A stretch of DNA of 43,556 nucleotides from Enterocloster bolteae (lineage in GTDB: Bacteria > Bacillota > Clostridia > Lachnospirales > Lachnospiraceae): contig JAETNT010000033.1 of NCBI GenBank assembly GCA_021772025.1, forward strand, positions 1-43,556, in the 5' to 3' direction. The first letter of the stretch is position 1. Each line of letters opens with the position of its first letter. Below are positions 1-9,002 of this stretch, piece by piece. Below the pieces are notes generated by a model. It ran no database searches and was not told the DNA's origin. It saw nothing but the letters and a program-made list of their open reading frames with translations. The translations under genes were made by a program, and so were the position numbers.

Positions 1-66
1 AAGCGTTGAAAACTTGTTTTCATAAGCATTTTTCACTCTGAATCTTCATAGGGCGGACGCCCGGCG

Positions 67-95
67 CTTCTTGTCCGCAGTATGCGGGCAAGAAG
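67..95. other. Strong hairpin upstream of the S8 protease gene
   Basis: An inverted repeat with 13-base arms (67-79 and 83-95), a 3-base loop and one G-T pair lies about 70 bases before the protease start. A smaller perfect hairpin (GGGCG/CGCCC) is at 51-62. Neither is followed by a T tract on either strand, so a simple intrinsic terminator is not shown. It may be a leader structure or the end of a gene lying left of the window. Confidence 0.4.
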
Positions 96-167
96 ATGCA
101 TGGCTGAACTGTTACATCTTCTTTCCCACAGGATCATATATTATATAAAAATCTGCCGGAGGGACTT

Positions 168-1961
168 ATGGCCACCTGTACCGTTGATATCACTGATGAA
201 AACTATACCGATTTTATTTGCCGCCATGGATGCGAAGGCTGGCTTTCCACAATGCCGAATGTGGCGCCGGTCTGCTCGGATTCCGCGTTTCCAGGCTACT
301 CTATTGTTTATTTCCCTTCTGAAAGTACTCTTCCCATTTCTCTTGAAAAATATCCTTATTATTCGATTCCTAAGCTATTTACTCTCTTAGACACCTCCGC
401 CTTGGAATCTTCCGGCATTTTTCAGGTATTTAACCAGCCTGCTTTGGGCCAGAGAGGGCGGGGAACTCTGTTAGGCTTTATTGATACGGGAATCGACTAC
501 CGAAGTCCGGTATTTCGGAAAAAAGATGGGAGCACACGTATTTTGGGGCTTTGGGATCAAACAATTCCCAGACGCTTTGATGCGGAAAATGAAACGGCTG
601 ATACCGGCAGCCCGGATTCAGAGTCTTTAAGCTTTCTGCAATACGGCACGTATTTTAGTGAAGAACAAATTAATGAGGCATTATCCTCCCCGGATCCTCT
701 CTCCCTGATTCCTTCTCAGGATACTTTGGGACACGGCACCTTTCTGGCAGGCATAGCGGCAGGAACTCCTCTTCCTTCCCTGGACTTTATCGGAGCCGCG
801 CCGGAAGCTTCTCTGGCTGTAGTAAAACTAAAACCCGCAAAAAAATATCTTCGGGAATTTTTCTGCATTACCGAAGGTGCAAATGCTTATCAGGAAAATG
901 ATATTATTACAGGGATTCGATATCTGGCGGAAATCGCCAGGATTCACCATATGCCTCTGGCTATCTGTATCGGCCTTGGCACCAATTTCGGGAGCCACGG
1001 CGGAACCTCTCCCTTAGGCCTGTCCTTCTCCAGCATCAGCCGGTCCATAGGCGCTTGTACGGTTATTGCCGCCGGAAACGAAAGCGGCCTTTCCCACCAT
1101 TATGTGGGAACCGTTTCCGACGCTTCCACTCCGGATGAAGTGGAAATCCGGGTGGGAGAAGAAGAAAACGGCTTTATCGTAGAGCTTTGGGCTTCTACTC
1201 TGGAAACCTACACCGTTGGTTTTGTCTCTCCCAGCGGAGAAGTCATTAACCGAATTCCCCTTACTCTAAGCAGCAACGCCACCATCTCCTTCCTCCTGGA
1301 GCCTACGGTTATTAATGTCAACTACCGTCCCCAAGAACTGGGCTCCGGGAAGCAGCTTGTGTTTATGAGATTTTCAGATCCTTCTCCCGGAATTTGGAGA
1401 ATCCGGGTGTACAGCAACCTTCTGTTGGACGGGGATTATCATATGTGGCTCCCCGCAGAAGGCTTTATATCTCCCAATACTGTTTTTTTAAGACCCAATC
1501 CCTACACTACCATTACTTCCCCCGGAGACGCTCCCCTTCCCATTACTATAGGAGCTTACAATCACAGCGGAGGAAATATTTACATTCACTCCGGAAGAGG
1601 TTACACCATAGATAACCGGATTAAACCTGACATCGCTGCTCCCGGTGTAGAAGTCTACGGCCCCGGGGTCATCCCCGAGGCCGCTTATCGAACCGCTGTC
1701 TTAAATGGAGAAAGCACCCCCTCCGTTCCCATGGTACGCAAAACCGGCACCTCCGTGGCAGCAGCCCTGACAGCCGGGGCCGTTGCCAATCTTTTATCCT
1801 GGGGGATTGTAGCGGGCAATGATCCGGGAATGAGCGAAGCGGCTATCCGGGCCTATCTGGTTCGGGGAGCAACCCGCAGCCGGGCCTTTTCCTATCCCAA
1901 CCAGGAGTGGGGATACGGCACTCTGAACCTCTATAATACCTTCCTTCAGCTTCGGGAATAG
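168..1961 (+). CDS. Subtilisin-like S8 serine protease, Csp-like
   Basis: Predicted peptide-bond hydrolase of the S8 subtilase family, 597 residues. The catalytic triad is visible: Asp106 in FIDTG, His189 in GHGTFLAG and Ser529 in GTSVAAAL. The long insert between His and Ser and the absence of a secretion signal resemble the clostridial Csp proteases (CspA/B/C), which act on the spore cortex hydrolase SleC. Here all three catalytic residues are present, so it should be active. The ATG at 168 has a GGAGGG ribosome binding site. It converges with the ClpX-like gene, whose stop is only 25 bases away. A role in germination is inference from family; it could be another intracellular or spore-associated subtilase. 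Confidence 0.9.
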   Translation: MATCTVDITDENYTDFICRHGCEGWLSTMPNVAPVCSDSAFPGYSIVYFPSESTLPISLEKYPYYSIPKLFTLLDTSALESSGIFQVFNQPALGQRGRGTLLGFIDTGIDYRSPVFRKKDGSTRILGLWDQTIPRRFDAENETADTGSPDSESLSFLQYGTYFSEEQINEALSSPDPLSLIPSQDTLGHGTFLAGIAAGTPLPSLDFIGAAPEASLAVVKLKPAKKYLREFFCITEGANAYQENDIITGIRYLAEIARIHHMPLAICIGLGTNFGSHGGTSPLGLSFSSISRSIGACTVIAAGNESGLSHHYVGTVSDASTPDEVEIRVGEEENGFIVELWASTLETYTVGFVSPSGEVINRIPLTLSSNATISFLLEPTVINVNYRPQELGSGKQLVFMRFSDPSPGIWRIRVYSNLLLDGDYHMWLPAEGFISPNTVFLRPNPYTTITSPGDAPLPITIGAYNHSGGNIYIHSGRGYTIDNRIKPDIAAPGVEVYGPGVIPEAAYRTAVLNGESTPSVPMVRKTGTSVAAALTAGAVANLLSWGIVAGNDPGMSEAAIRAYLVRGATRSRAFSYPNQEWGYGTLNLYNTFLQLRE

Positions 1962-1986
1962 TCACAGCCTTGGCACAGCAGGCTCT

Positions 1987-3408
1987 TCAGCCCCGCATCC
2001 GTACCAACGGGCCTCCGCTCTTTTCCAAATAAGGCCGTGTAATCACAACAGAACCAATATTCGGATCTTTGGGGATCTCATACATAATATCCAGCATAAA
2101 TTCTTCTAAAATTGCCCGCAGGGCACGGGCTCCTGTCTTTCTCTTAATGGCTTCCCCGGCTATCCAGGACAGGGCCTCTTCCTCAAAGACAAGTTTGACT
2201 TCATCCATGGCAAGAAGCTTCTCATACTGCTTTAGTATAGCGTTTTTCGGCTCCTTTAAAATGCGGATCAGCATATCCTCTGTAAGGCTTTTTAAGGTCA
2301 CAGTCACCGGCAGACGCCCTAAAAACTCCGGTATCATACCGAATACCCGCAAGTCTTCATTGGTTACCTGCTCTAAAATATCCGTCTCTTTATCAAATTC
2401 ATCTTTTAAAGTACTGTTAAATCCTATAGAGCTTTTTTTGCTTAAACGCTCTTTAATAATATTTTCCAAATCAGGAAATGCACCACCGCAGATAAACAGG
2501 ATGTTATCTGTATTTACTGTAGCTGTAGGGGTCATGGCGTTCTTCTGATTAGAGCCCACAGGCACCTCCACCACGCTGCCCTCTAAAAGCTTTAGCAACT
2601 CCTGCTGTACCGATTCGCCACTGACATCCCTGGTATTGGTCTCCTTTTTCTTGGCGATTTTATCGATCTCGTCAATAAAAATAATGCCTCTCTCAGCCCG
2701 CTCCACATCGTTATCCGCTGCTGCCAAAAGCTTGGAAACCACACTTTCGATGTCATCGCCGATATATCCGGCTTCTGTCAGGGAAGTGGCATCGGCAATG
2801 GCTAAAGGAACATCCAAAAGCTTTGCCAGGGTCTTTACCAAATAGGTCTTTCCGCTTCCGGTGGGACCTATCATCAGGATATTGGACTTCTCAACCGTCA
2901 CTCCATCTTCTTTGGCTTCCGTGCGCCACTCTACCAGAGCCCGTTTATAATGATTATAGACTGCCACAGACATTACTTTTTTGGCCTGATCCTGACCGAT
3001 AACGTATTGGTCCAGACGGGCTTTTATCTGGTGGGGAGCCGGGATATCCTTCATAGAAAGAGCTTTGGTCTCTCCGGCCTTCTTTTTAATTTTCTGTTTC
3101 TTCGGGATCTCCATATCCTCCGGCTTAATCTGGATTAAGTCGTTGAGATTCAAATTCATGTAAGGCATATTCTGGATTTTGGAAAAATCCATGCCGCTTC
3201 TGCTGATAGAGTCAAAAGCTTTCTGCATACAGTCGCTGCACAGGCATAGGTTTCCCGGCATGGTAATCATAGGCCCGGCCTTGCTCTCCGGGCGGCGGCA
3301 CATGTAGCAGACCTTCTCATAATGATCCTCTTTTTCCTGTCCGCCTTCTCCCGGGTTTGCTGTTTTATCAGAATTGGTATCTAAAAGTTCTTTTTCTTTG
3401 TCGTCCAA
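1987..3408 (-). CDS. ClpX-like AAA+ unfoldase with zinc finger
   Basis: ATP-dependent protein unfoldase that would feed substrates to ClpP. An N-terminal C4 zinc-binding domain (CYMC and CLCSDC) is followed by an AAA+ module with Walker A GPTGSGKT, Walker B IIFIDEIDK, the RDVSGESVQQ segment and a ClpP-docking IGF tripeptide in KSSIGF. The C-terminal part (EPKNAILKQYEKLL, RKTGARALRAI) follows ClpX closely. I chose a TTG start at 3408 because it follows GAGGGGAACGAAT. The in-frame ATG at 3441 lies about 11 bases from the predicted transcription start and has a poor ribosome binding site. The long charged N-terminus and GYIGDD in place of GYVGED suggest a paralogue rather than the housekeeping clpX, which is usually next to clpP or tig. 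Confidence 0.88.
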   Translation of the reverse strand: MDDKEKELLDTNSDKTANPGEGGQEKEDHYEKVCYMCRRPESKAGPMITMPGNLCLCSDCMQKAFDSISRSGMDFSKIQNMPYMNLNLNDLIQIKPEDMEIPKKQKIKKKAGETKALSMKDIPAPHQIKARLDQYVIGQDQAKKVMSVAVYNHYKRALVEWRTEAKEDGVTVEKSNILMIGPTGSGKTYLVKTLAKLLDVPLAIADATSLTEAGYIGDDIESVVSKLLAAADNDVERAERGIIFIDEIDKIAKKKETNTRDVSGESVQQELLKLLEGSVVEVPVGSNQKNAMTPTATVNTDNILFICGGAFPDLENIIKERLSKKSSIGFNSTLKDEFDKETDILEQVTNEDLRVFGMIPEFLGRLPVTVTLKSLTEDMLIRILKEPKNAILKQYEKLLAMDEVKLVFEEEALSWIAGEAIKRKTGARALRAILEEFMLDIMYEIPKDPNIGSVVITRPYLEKSGGPLVRMRG

Positions 3409-3458
3409 ATTCGTTCCCCTCTTTCCTATCCCCAGAACCATTGGGAATATCCTTGTCT

Positions 3459-3487
3459 ATTATACGGTATTTCCGGATTTGGTACAA
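3459..3487 (-). promoter_or_regulatory. Sigma-A-type promoter for the ClpX-like gene
   Basis: On the minus strand, -35 TTGTAC (3482-3487) and -10 TATAAT (3459-3464) are separated by exactly 17 bases. Transcription would begin near 3452, which favours the TTG start at 3408 for the ClpX-like protein. Confidence 0.6.
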
Positions 3488-3515
3488 GTGATGGGAAAAG
3501 AATTTAATAGTTATT

Positions 3516-5069
3516 TTATCTAATCTTCTGCTCTTCTGCAGGTTTGCTTCCCAAAACAATCTCCACCTGCTTCTCCGCATACTGGCCATTTTCCAGTCGC
3601 ATAACCGTCACGGTTATGGTTGTGCCGCTTTCATAGTAGGTCAGCATCTCTTTTAATTCTTCCATGGTGCGAATAGATTGGTTGTCAATCTTGGTGATAA
3701 TGTCCTTCTCCTGAAGATCGGACCGGCTGGCCGCGCCGCCCTCTACCACTTTATAGACAAAGGCGCCTGTCGGCATTCCGTAAAGAGTCGCATCCCTTTC
3801 GTCTACGTCCGTGCCCTGGATCCCTAAATATCCCTGTTTGTCTCCGTCCACGGCGATACGGGTTTTTTGGTTCATCAGCCCCTGAATGATATCCTGAACC
3901 TCTGAAACCGGAATTGCATATCCTACGCCTTCCACAGAGGTTGCAGAGGTCTTTGCCTCATTAATGCCAATCACCTCTCCCTTCATATTAACCAAGGCGC
4001 CGCCGCTGTTGCCGGGGTTAATGGCTGCGTCAGTCTGAATTACATTTTTAACCGTGCCGCTTTCATCTACCTTGATCTTTCTGTCTACTGCACTGATATA
4101 GCCTACGGTAGTAGTCTGGCCGTAGCCCAGGGCATTCCCGATGGCAATCACTCCCTGACCCATCTTAAGCTGGCTGGAATCTCCCAGCACTGCCGGTTTA
4201 ATTTTGCTCCTGGTATCATCCGGTATCTGATCCAATGGAACCGCAATCACGGCCAGATCTACCTGGGAGTCTGTTCCTTTTACAGCCGCATCCACAGAAG
4301 TTCCGTCAATAAACGTTGCCTTTATCTCCTTAGAATCCTGGATTACATGATTATTGGTAACAATAAGAAGCTCCGTATCATTTTGTCCTACAATGATGCC
4401 GCTGCCGCTGCTGGGCATCTCGTAGGTCTGGCTGCCGTAAAACCAGTTCTGAGTGGTGTAAAGGACTGTATTGTCAATTGATACCATAGAAGGCATAACA
4501 TCTTCCACAATCTTGGAAACGTCCATCACCACTGCGCCGGAATTCTCTGCAGTCTGAGCCGGCTGGGCCGGAGCGGCAGTCTGGGGCGCCACCTCCTGGG
4601 TAATGGCGGAGGTTTCCGAAGAAGCCCCTGTCAGAAAACTGTTTGTCAAAGCATTAACGCCTGCCATAGTTCCTCCCGAAACCACGCCGAACAGCAGGGC
4701 TGCTCCTGTAACTAATGCTGCCTTCTTTGCAAATCCTCCTCTTTTAGGCCGGCGCGGATTTGTTCCCGGCCCCGGTTCTCCATTCTGGCAGGGATTCTGA
4801 TAATAATTCTGTCCCGCCTGGCTCCGGTAAGCGTTCTGTTGGAACTGGCTTCCGTTATAGTAGTGACTCTCATTGGCCTGATAGGGTCCTTGATAAGGCG
4901 GCCTGCCGGCCTCGGACCGATTGGCAAACTGTCCGTTTTGCTCCTGCTGATTCTGGCTGCTTCCCTCTTTCAATACAAAATTAACGGATTCTTCCTGATT
5001 GGTATTTTCTATATTATTAGAATCCGGACTCATACCATCTGTATTGATTTTTTCGTTCTGATCATTCAT
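3516..5069 (-). CDS. htrA: HtrA/DegP-family membrane-anchored serine protease
   Basis: Surface quality-control protease, 517 residues. A cytoplasmic Asn/Gln-rich tail of about 105 residues leads to one membrane segment (about 114-138). A Thr/Ala/Pro linker follows, then a trypsin-like domain with triad His241 (TNNHVIQD), Asp271 (VDLAVIAV) and Ser355 (NPGNSGGALV), and one C-terminal PDZ domain (about 410-505, beginning near GYLGIQG). The start has an AAGGAG site. It acts outside the membrane on misfolded exported proteins. The ClpX-like gene lies downstream on the same strand but has its own promoter. The upstream region carries an 11-base-phased direct repeat that may be an operator. Confidence 0.95.
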   Translation of the reverse strand: MNDQNEKINTDGMSPDSNNIENTNQEESVNFVLKEGSSQNQQEQNGQFANRSEAGRPPYQGPYQANESHYYNGSQFQQNAYRSQAGQNYYQNPCQNGEPGPGTNPRRPKRGGFAKKAALVTGAALLFGVVSGGTMAGVNALTNSFLTGASSETSAITQEVAPQTAAPAQPAQTAENSGAVVMDVSKIVEDVMPSMVSIDNTVLYTTQNWFYGSQTYEMPSSGSGIIVGQNDTELLIVTNNHVIQDSKEIKATFIDGTSVDAAVKGTDSQVDLAVIAVPLDQIPDDTRSKIKPAVLGDSSQLKMGQGVIAIGNALGYGQTTTVGYISAVDRKIKVDESGTVKNVIQTDAAINPGNSGGALVNMKGEVIGINEAKTSATSVEGVGYAIPVSEVQDIIQGLMNQKTRIAVDGDKQGYLGIQGTDVDERDATLYGMPTGAFVYKVVEGGAASRSDLQEKDIITKIDNQSIRTMEELKEMLTYYESGTTITVTVMRLENGQYAEKQVEIVLGSKPAEEQKIR

Positions 5070-5121
5070 TATGATAATCTCCTTCCTCTGCTTTCTTTTA
5101 GCCTCTTGATATTACAAAGTT

Positions 5122-5158
5122 TATCAATTATTTGTGACTAAATTGTGATCAATTGATA
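5122..5158. promoter_or_regulatory. Possible operator upstream of htrA: phased TCACAA repeats
   Basis: Read on the minus strand, two TCACAA hexamers are separated by 5 bases (11-base period), and the pair is enclosed by an inverted repeat TATCAATT (5122-5129) / AATTGATA (5151-5158). Phased direct repeats are typical of response-regulator sites. TCACA-containing boxes are known at CssRS-controlled htrA promoters in Bacillus. Assignment to a CssR-like regulator is inference; no convincing -35/-10 pair was fixed here. Confidence 0.35.
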
Positions 5159-5167
5159 ATATATTTA

Positions 5168-5220
5168 TAAAATAAAAGCAACCGCCAAAAGCTGATCTTA
5201 AGCTCATTCAGCGGCTGCTT
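5168..5220 (-). terminator. Intrinsic terminator after the LCP gene
   Basis: On the minus strand a 10-base stem (5211-5220 with 5176-5185, one G-T pair) is followed by a T-rich run (5168-5177). It lies just past the stop of the LCP gene and probably ends the whole leftward polysaccharide operon. Confidence 0.65.
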
Positions 5221-5255
5221 TATCGTTTCATCCAAACTCCTTGTAAAACTCCAAG

Positions 5256-7550
5256 TTACATTCCCGGGCCGATGTTATCATAATTTTCTGTGGGCACCGG
5301 CGTAATACTTGACGGGCCGTCAGACGCCCCCGGCCCTGCCGGAGAGGTAGCGGTTCCCGAACCGGGCCCATTCCCCGGCGGATAGTTATCTCCAGACGCC
5401 GAATTTCCTCCGGATGAAGGGCCATTGTTGGAATTGTCAATAGTTCCCGTTCCTCCGGGACCATTTCCATTATTTCCCCCTGGTTCTAATCCGGTTCCCG
5501 GCCCTGCGCCCTCCGTAGGTTCAATACTTCCCGGGCCTCCGGGGCGGATCTGAGTTCCTCCTGGCGAGGAAGGTGCCGGACTTGTGGGCGTTGTTGTCTC
5601 ACTGGGACTGGACGGGCGGCTGGCCCGTGTAGGTTCTACCGGAGAGACCGTGGCTGCCGGCCGGCCACTATTTCCGGGACGGTTCCCGCCTCCAACGTTT
5701 TCACCGTCAACAATCTCATTGCCAAACACGTCTGTCTCCCTAGGTGTGTTCAGCAGATTTCCCTCCTCATCAATCCGCCGTCCATGCTCGTCAATAAGGA
5801 ATCCATATTCGTCAATCAAACGGCCTTCCTCGTCCACCAGGTTCCCTTCCTCATCATAAAGGTTTCCCTCCTCATCTGTCTCATAAGTCTCCCGGCGCCG
5901 GCTTTCCTCCTCTTCCTCTTCTTCCCGGCTCCCGGAAGTCGCCTTGCTGCTGGGAATAACGCCGTTGTCCGTGGACACATGGTTCACTGCAATTCCTTCC
6001 TTGTACATACCGGTATCACTGGCAATTTTAGCACTGATTTCCTTTACCGTACTGCTGGGAACATAATTCTCTTCACCGAAAAGGAACTGGTGAAGGGCAA
6101 TTACATTACTTTCCAAAGTCTGCGGAATTACACAGGCACCCTTTTTCGGAATATTTGCATCTCCTCTTGCAGCAGGAAAGCCCATGGTATCTCCGATATG
6201 ATACTTGGTTACATTTCTCAACATTCCGAAAATGTCATTCACATCAATACAGGTGGATACTTGAGGAAGTACCGCGCCTACCATACTGTTTAAGGTCTGC
6301 CAGTCCGCCTTTACCGCCTTCCCAAAGGCTGCCTTGATTACCTTTCTCTGGCGTTCTGTTCGGGCATAATCCGTATCCATCAGGCGAAGGCGGCCATAAG
6401 CCACCGCCTGGACACCGTCCAGATGGTTATCTCCCGCATGGCTGAGCTGAGTGGAACCAATTCCGGTTCCTTTTACAGTTTCTGTGATAAAGGAATTGAT
6501 ATAATAAAACTCTGCCTTGCTGATATTCATATCAATACCGCCCAAAGCATTAATTCCGTCGGCTACCGCATTCCAGTTAAAGGTCACATAATCCGTAATG
6601 TTCAAATCCAGGTTCCGGTTCAGAGCCTTTACCGCCTGAGTAGGGCCGCCTACAAAATATGCCTGATTAATTTTGTTATAGGTTCCCTTGTCGTCTATAT
6701 TCAGGTAAGAATCCCGGAATATGGAAACCAGCTTAATCTCGCCGGTATCCTGATCTACGTCGCAGATCATAATTACATCTGAGTTTGTCCCTTTTAAAAC
6801 ATTTTTGTCCCGGCTGTCCACTCCGAATACGGCAAAGGTCCAGTGCCCTTTCATATACTCCGGCATATCTACGGAAAACACCGGATTGGTAACGTCCTTT
6901 TCATTCCAATCTGACGACCGGACAATCAGACTCCATTTCCGGGCAAAAAAAGCATACGTAAATATAAAAGTCAAAGCAATGCACTCCGCCACTGCTAAAA
7001 TAATCAAACGGCGCACCTTACGGCTTTTGGCGGATTTTTTAGCCTTTTGAGCGGACTGATTGGTAGCGGTAATCCGGCCTCCGGAAGCAGTCTGGTGTCC
7101 AAAATTTCCCTGAGAGCTTCCGCCGGGAACCGCTGCCCGGCCGGAGCCCGATATACGCTGGGAATTTCTCAAAGACGGATCTCCGGTGAATCTCGGGCGT
7201 TGACCTGTCCCTTGTGTTGACGCTCCTGCCGGTCCTTGCCCGGTTCTTAAGGCCTGTCCTCCCGGCGTCATCTGACCGCGGCCTGCTCCCGGTACCTGGG
7301 AACGATTTCCCGGAATCTGCTTCTGAACTCCCGCTCCGTTCTGGCCCGGTATTTTAGACGGGATCTGCCCTCCCGCCGGACGGCGGGGCGGCATGCTGCC
7401 CGAGCGGCCGGCTCCTCCGGATAAATTCATTGCCCCCCGGCCGGAACCTGGTCCGGTTTGATTTTGACCGGCAGCCGGACGGCCGGACGGCGGGTTTGAA
7501 CCCGTCCTTCCTCCTCGTCCTCTCTCTAACTCATCATCAAAATAGCTCAT
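5256..7550 (-). CDS. LytR-CpsA-Psr (LCP) family glycopolymer transferase
   Basis: LCP enzymes transfer undecaprenyl-linked glycopolymers to peptidoglycan outside the membrane. This 764-residue protein has a Gly/Pro/Gln-rich cytoplasmic tail (1-175), a membrane segment (about 181-203), and the LCP catalytic domain (about 238-425). Hallmarks are FGVDSRD, SIFRDSYL, NKINQAY and YARTERQRKV; the Arg residues in these motifs bind pyrophosphate. After it come six acidic heptads (559-600) and a low-complexity Pro/Gly/Ser tail of about 160 residues. It is the last gene of the polysaccharide operon, 26 bases after the glycosylphosphotransferase gene, so it probably anchors that polymer to the wall. It is much longer than common LCP proteins (about 300-450 residues) because of the disordered ends. 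Confidence 0.93.
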   Translation of the reverse strand: MSYFDDELERGRGGRTGSNPPSGRPAAGQNQTGPGSGRGAMNLSGGAGRSGSMPPRRPAGGQIPSKIPGQNGAGVQKQIPGNRSQVPGAGRGQMTPGGQALRTGQGPAGASTQGTGQRPRFTGDPSLRNSQRISGSGRAAVPGGSSQGNFGHQTASGGRITATNQSAQKAKKSAKSRKVRRLIILAVAECIALTFIFTYAFFARKWSLIVRSSDWNEKDVTNPVFSVDMPEYMKGHWTFAVFGVDSRDKNVLKGTNSDVIMICDVDQDTGEIKLVSIFRDSYLNIDDKGTYNKINQAYFVGGPTQAVKALNRNLDLNITDYVTFNWNAVADGINALGGIDMNISKAEFYYINSFITETVKGTGIGSTQLSHAGDNHLDGVQAVAYGRLRLMDTDYARTERQRKVIKAAFGKAVKADWQTLNSMVGAVLPQVSTCIDVNDIFGMLRNVTKYHIGDTMGFPAARGDANIPKKGACVIPQTLESNVIALHQFLFGEENYVPSSTVKEISAKIASDTGMYKEGIAVNHVSTDNGVIPSSKATSGSREEEEEEESRRRETYETDEEGNLYDEEGNLVDEEGRLIDEYGFLIDEHGRRIDEEGNLLNTPRETDVFGNEIVDGENVGGGNRPGNSGRPAATVSPVEPTRASRPSSPSETTTPTSPAPSSPGGTQIRPGGPGSIEPTEGAGPGTGLEPGGNNGNGPGGTGTIDNSNNGPSSGGNSASGDNYPPGNGPGSGTATSPAGPGASDGPSSITPVPTENYDNIGPGM
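5751..5876 (-). repeat. Six 21-bp tandem repeats encoding acidic heptads
   Basis: Inside the LCP gene, residues 559-600 are six consecutive heptads of pattern D-E-x-G-x-x-x (DEEGNLY, DEEGNLV, DEEGRLI, DEYGFLI, DEHGRRI, DEEGNLL). The nucleotide copies are diverged. The D-E-x-G pattern is reminiscent of calcium- or wall-interacting acidic repeats, but no function is established. Confidence 0.85.
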
Positions 7551-7576
7551 GCATTTAAACCTCTTACTGCGTAAAT

Positions 7577-8995
7577 TTAATACGCATTTTTATTAATAAA
7601 TCCCTTAAAAATAGTAAGAAACATTATCTTAAAATCAAAACCAAGGCTCCAATTTTCAATATAATAAAGATCATGCTCGATTCTCTTCGTAATCGAAGTA
7701 TCACCTCGATATCCATTAACCTGAGCCCAGCCTGTAAGCCCCGGGCGAACCTGATGTTTAATCATATAGCGCGGAATTTCCTCTTTAAAACGCTCCACAA
7801 AAAACGGGCGTTCCGGACGGGGCCCCACTAAGCTCATATCCCCAATCAAGATATTGAAAAACTGAGGCGTCTCGTCAATACTAGTTCTGCGGATAAATTT
7901 TCCCACCGGCGTAACCCTGGGATCGTGGGGCGTCGTCCATTTTACTTTTTCGTCAGAAGGCTTCTGCACTTCCATGGAGCGGAATTTATACATTTTAAAA
8001 TTCCGGTTATGGAGCCCTACCCGCTCCTGACTGTAAAAAACCGGCCCCGGAGAAGTAAGCTTAATCAAAATTGCCGTCACCAGCATTACCGGTGAAAATA
8101 TAATCAGTCCTGCCAATCCGCCCACAATGTCCACGCATCTTTTAACTGTGGCGTTGAGCAGGCTGGTCAAGGGCACATGGCGGATATGGATAACCGGAAG
8201 CCCCTGAAGATCTTCCGTGTAGGGCCTGGTAGGAATGATATTATTATAATCCGGAATGAACTTGGTGTGAACCCCTGATTTTTCACAGGCAGCCACAATC
8301 TGCTCCAAGTTTCCATACTCCTTGATACTTAAGGTAATAGCAATTTCATCCAGCGTATTCGTTTCCAAGAAGTCCGGAAGCTGTTCAATCCGTCCTACCA
8401 CCGGAATTCTGCGGTACTCTGTTCCCAAACCGTGTCCGTCATCCAGGATTCCCCGAATGCGGTATCCCCACTCAGGATTGGCAATCACCCTGTCGATAAA
8501 CCCCTCAGCAGCCCGGCTATAGCCCAGAAGCAGAATATGCTTTTGGTTGTAGCCTTTTGACCGCAGGGAACGAAGAACCATCCGTATAGCATTCCGCTCT
8601 GCGGTTTCCAAAAAAATATTCAGAATAAAGAATCCCAGAATAACTCTGGTAGCAAACTCGTTTAGAAACGGGCTTTTATTGCGGACGGCAAAGAGCACCA
8701 GAGTAAATACCAGAAGGCCTATTGTATTGGCCTTGCAGATATTGGCAAACTCAACCCGCCGCCCTTGTACCCGCTTGGGGGTATACAGATGGAAAACCCC
8801 ATATAAAATGAGATAACCCGGTATAATAAAAATCAATACCAGGAAATAGTACTGAGGCGCCAAAACTTCTCCCTCTATCGGAAAAATTTTGACCTCCAGC
8901 ATCAAATACCATGCCAATATATATGCTGCCGACGTTACCAGGGCATCTAATACCACATGGAATCGGTTTAACCGTTTCTGGTTATCTTTTATCAT
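7577..8995 (-). CDS. Polyprenyl glycosylphosphotransferase (WcaJ/CpsE type)
   Basis: Initiating enzyme of surface polysaccharide synthesis. It transfers a sugar-1-phosphate from a nucleotide sugar to undecaprenyl phosphate at the inner face of the membrane. The 472-residue protein has several N-terminal membrane segments (about 12-120), a Rossmann-like CoA-binding-type domain (about 150-265), and a C-terminal bacterial sugar transferase domain (about 285-472). The last begins with KRCVDIVGGLAGLI and contains SPGPVFYSQERVG and KFRSM, followed by the DETPQFFNILIGDMSLVGPRPE block. It sits between a GT2 gene and the LCP gene. The donor sugar (glucose or galactose type) cannot be told. Confidence 0.95.
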   Translation of the reverse strand: MIKDNQKRLNRFHVVLDALVTSAAYILAWYLMLEVKIFPIEGEVLAPQYYFLVLIFIIPGYLILYGVFHLYTPKRVQGRRVEFANICKANTIGLLVFTLVLFAVRNKSPFLNEFATRVILGFFILNIFLETAERNAIRMVLRSLRSKGYNQKHILLLGYSRAAEGFIDRVIANPEWGYRIRGILDDGHGLGTEYRRIPVVGRIEQLPDFLETNTLDEIAITLSIKEYGNLEQIVAACEKSGVHTKFIPDYNNIIPTRPYTEDLQGLPVIHIRHVPLTSLLNATVKRCVDIVGGLAGLIIFSPVMLVTAILIKLTSPGPVFYSQERVGLHNRNFKMYKFRSMEVQKPSDEKVKWTTPHDPRVTPVGKFIRRTSIDETPQFFNILIGDMSLVGPRPERPFFVERFKEEIPRYMIKHQVRPGLTGWAQVNGYRGDTSITKRIEHDLYYIENWSLGFDFKIMFLTIFKGFINKNAY

Positions 8996-9002
8996 GGCAA
9001 AT

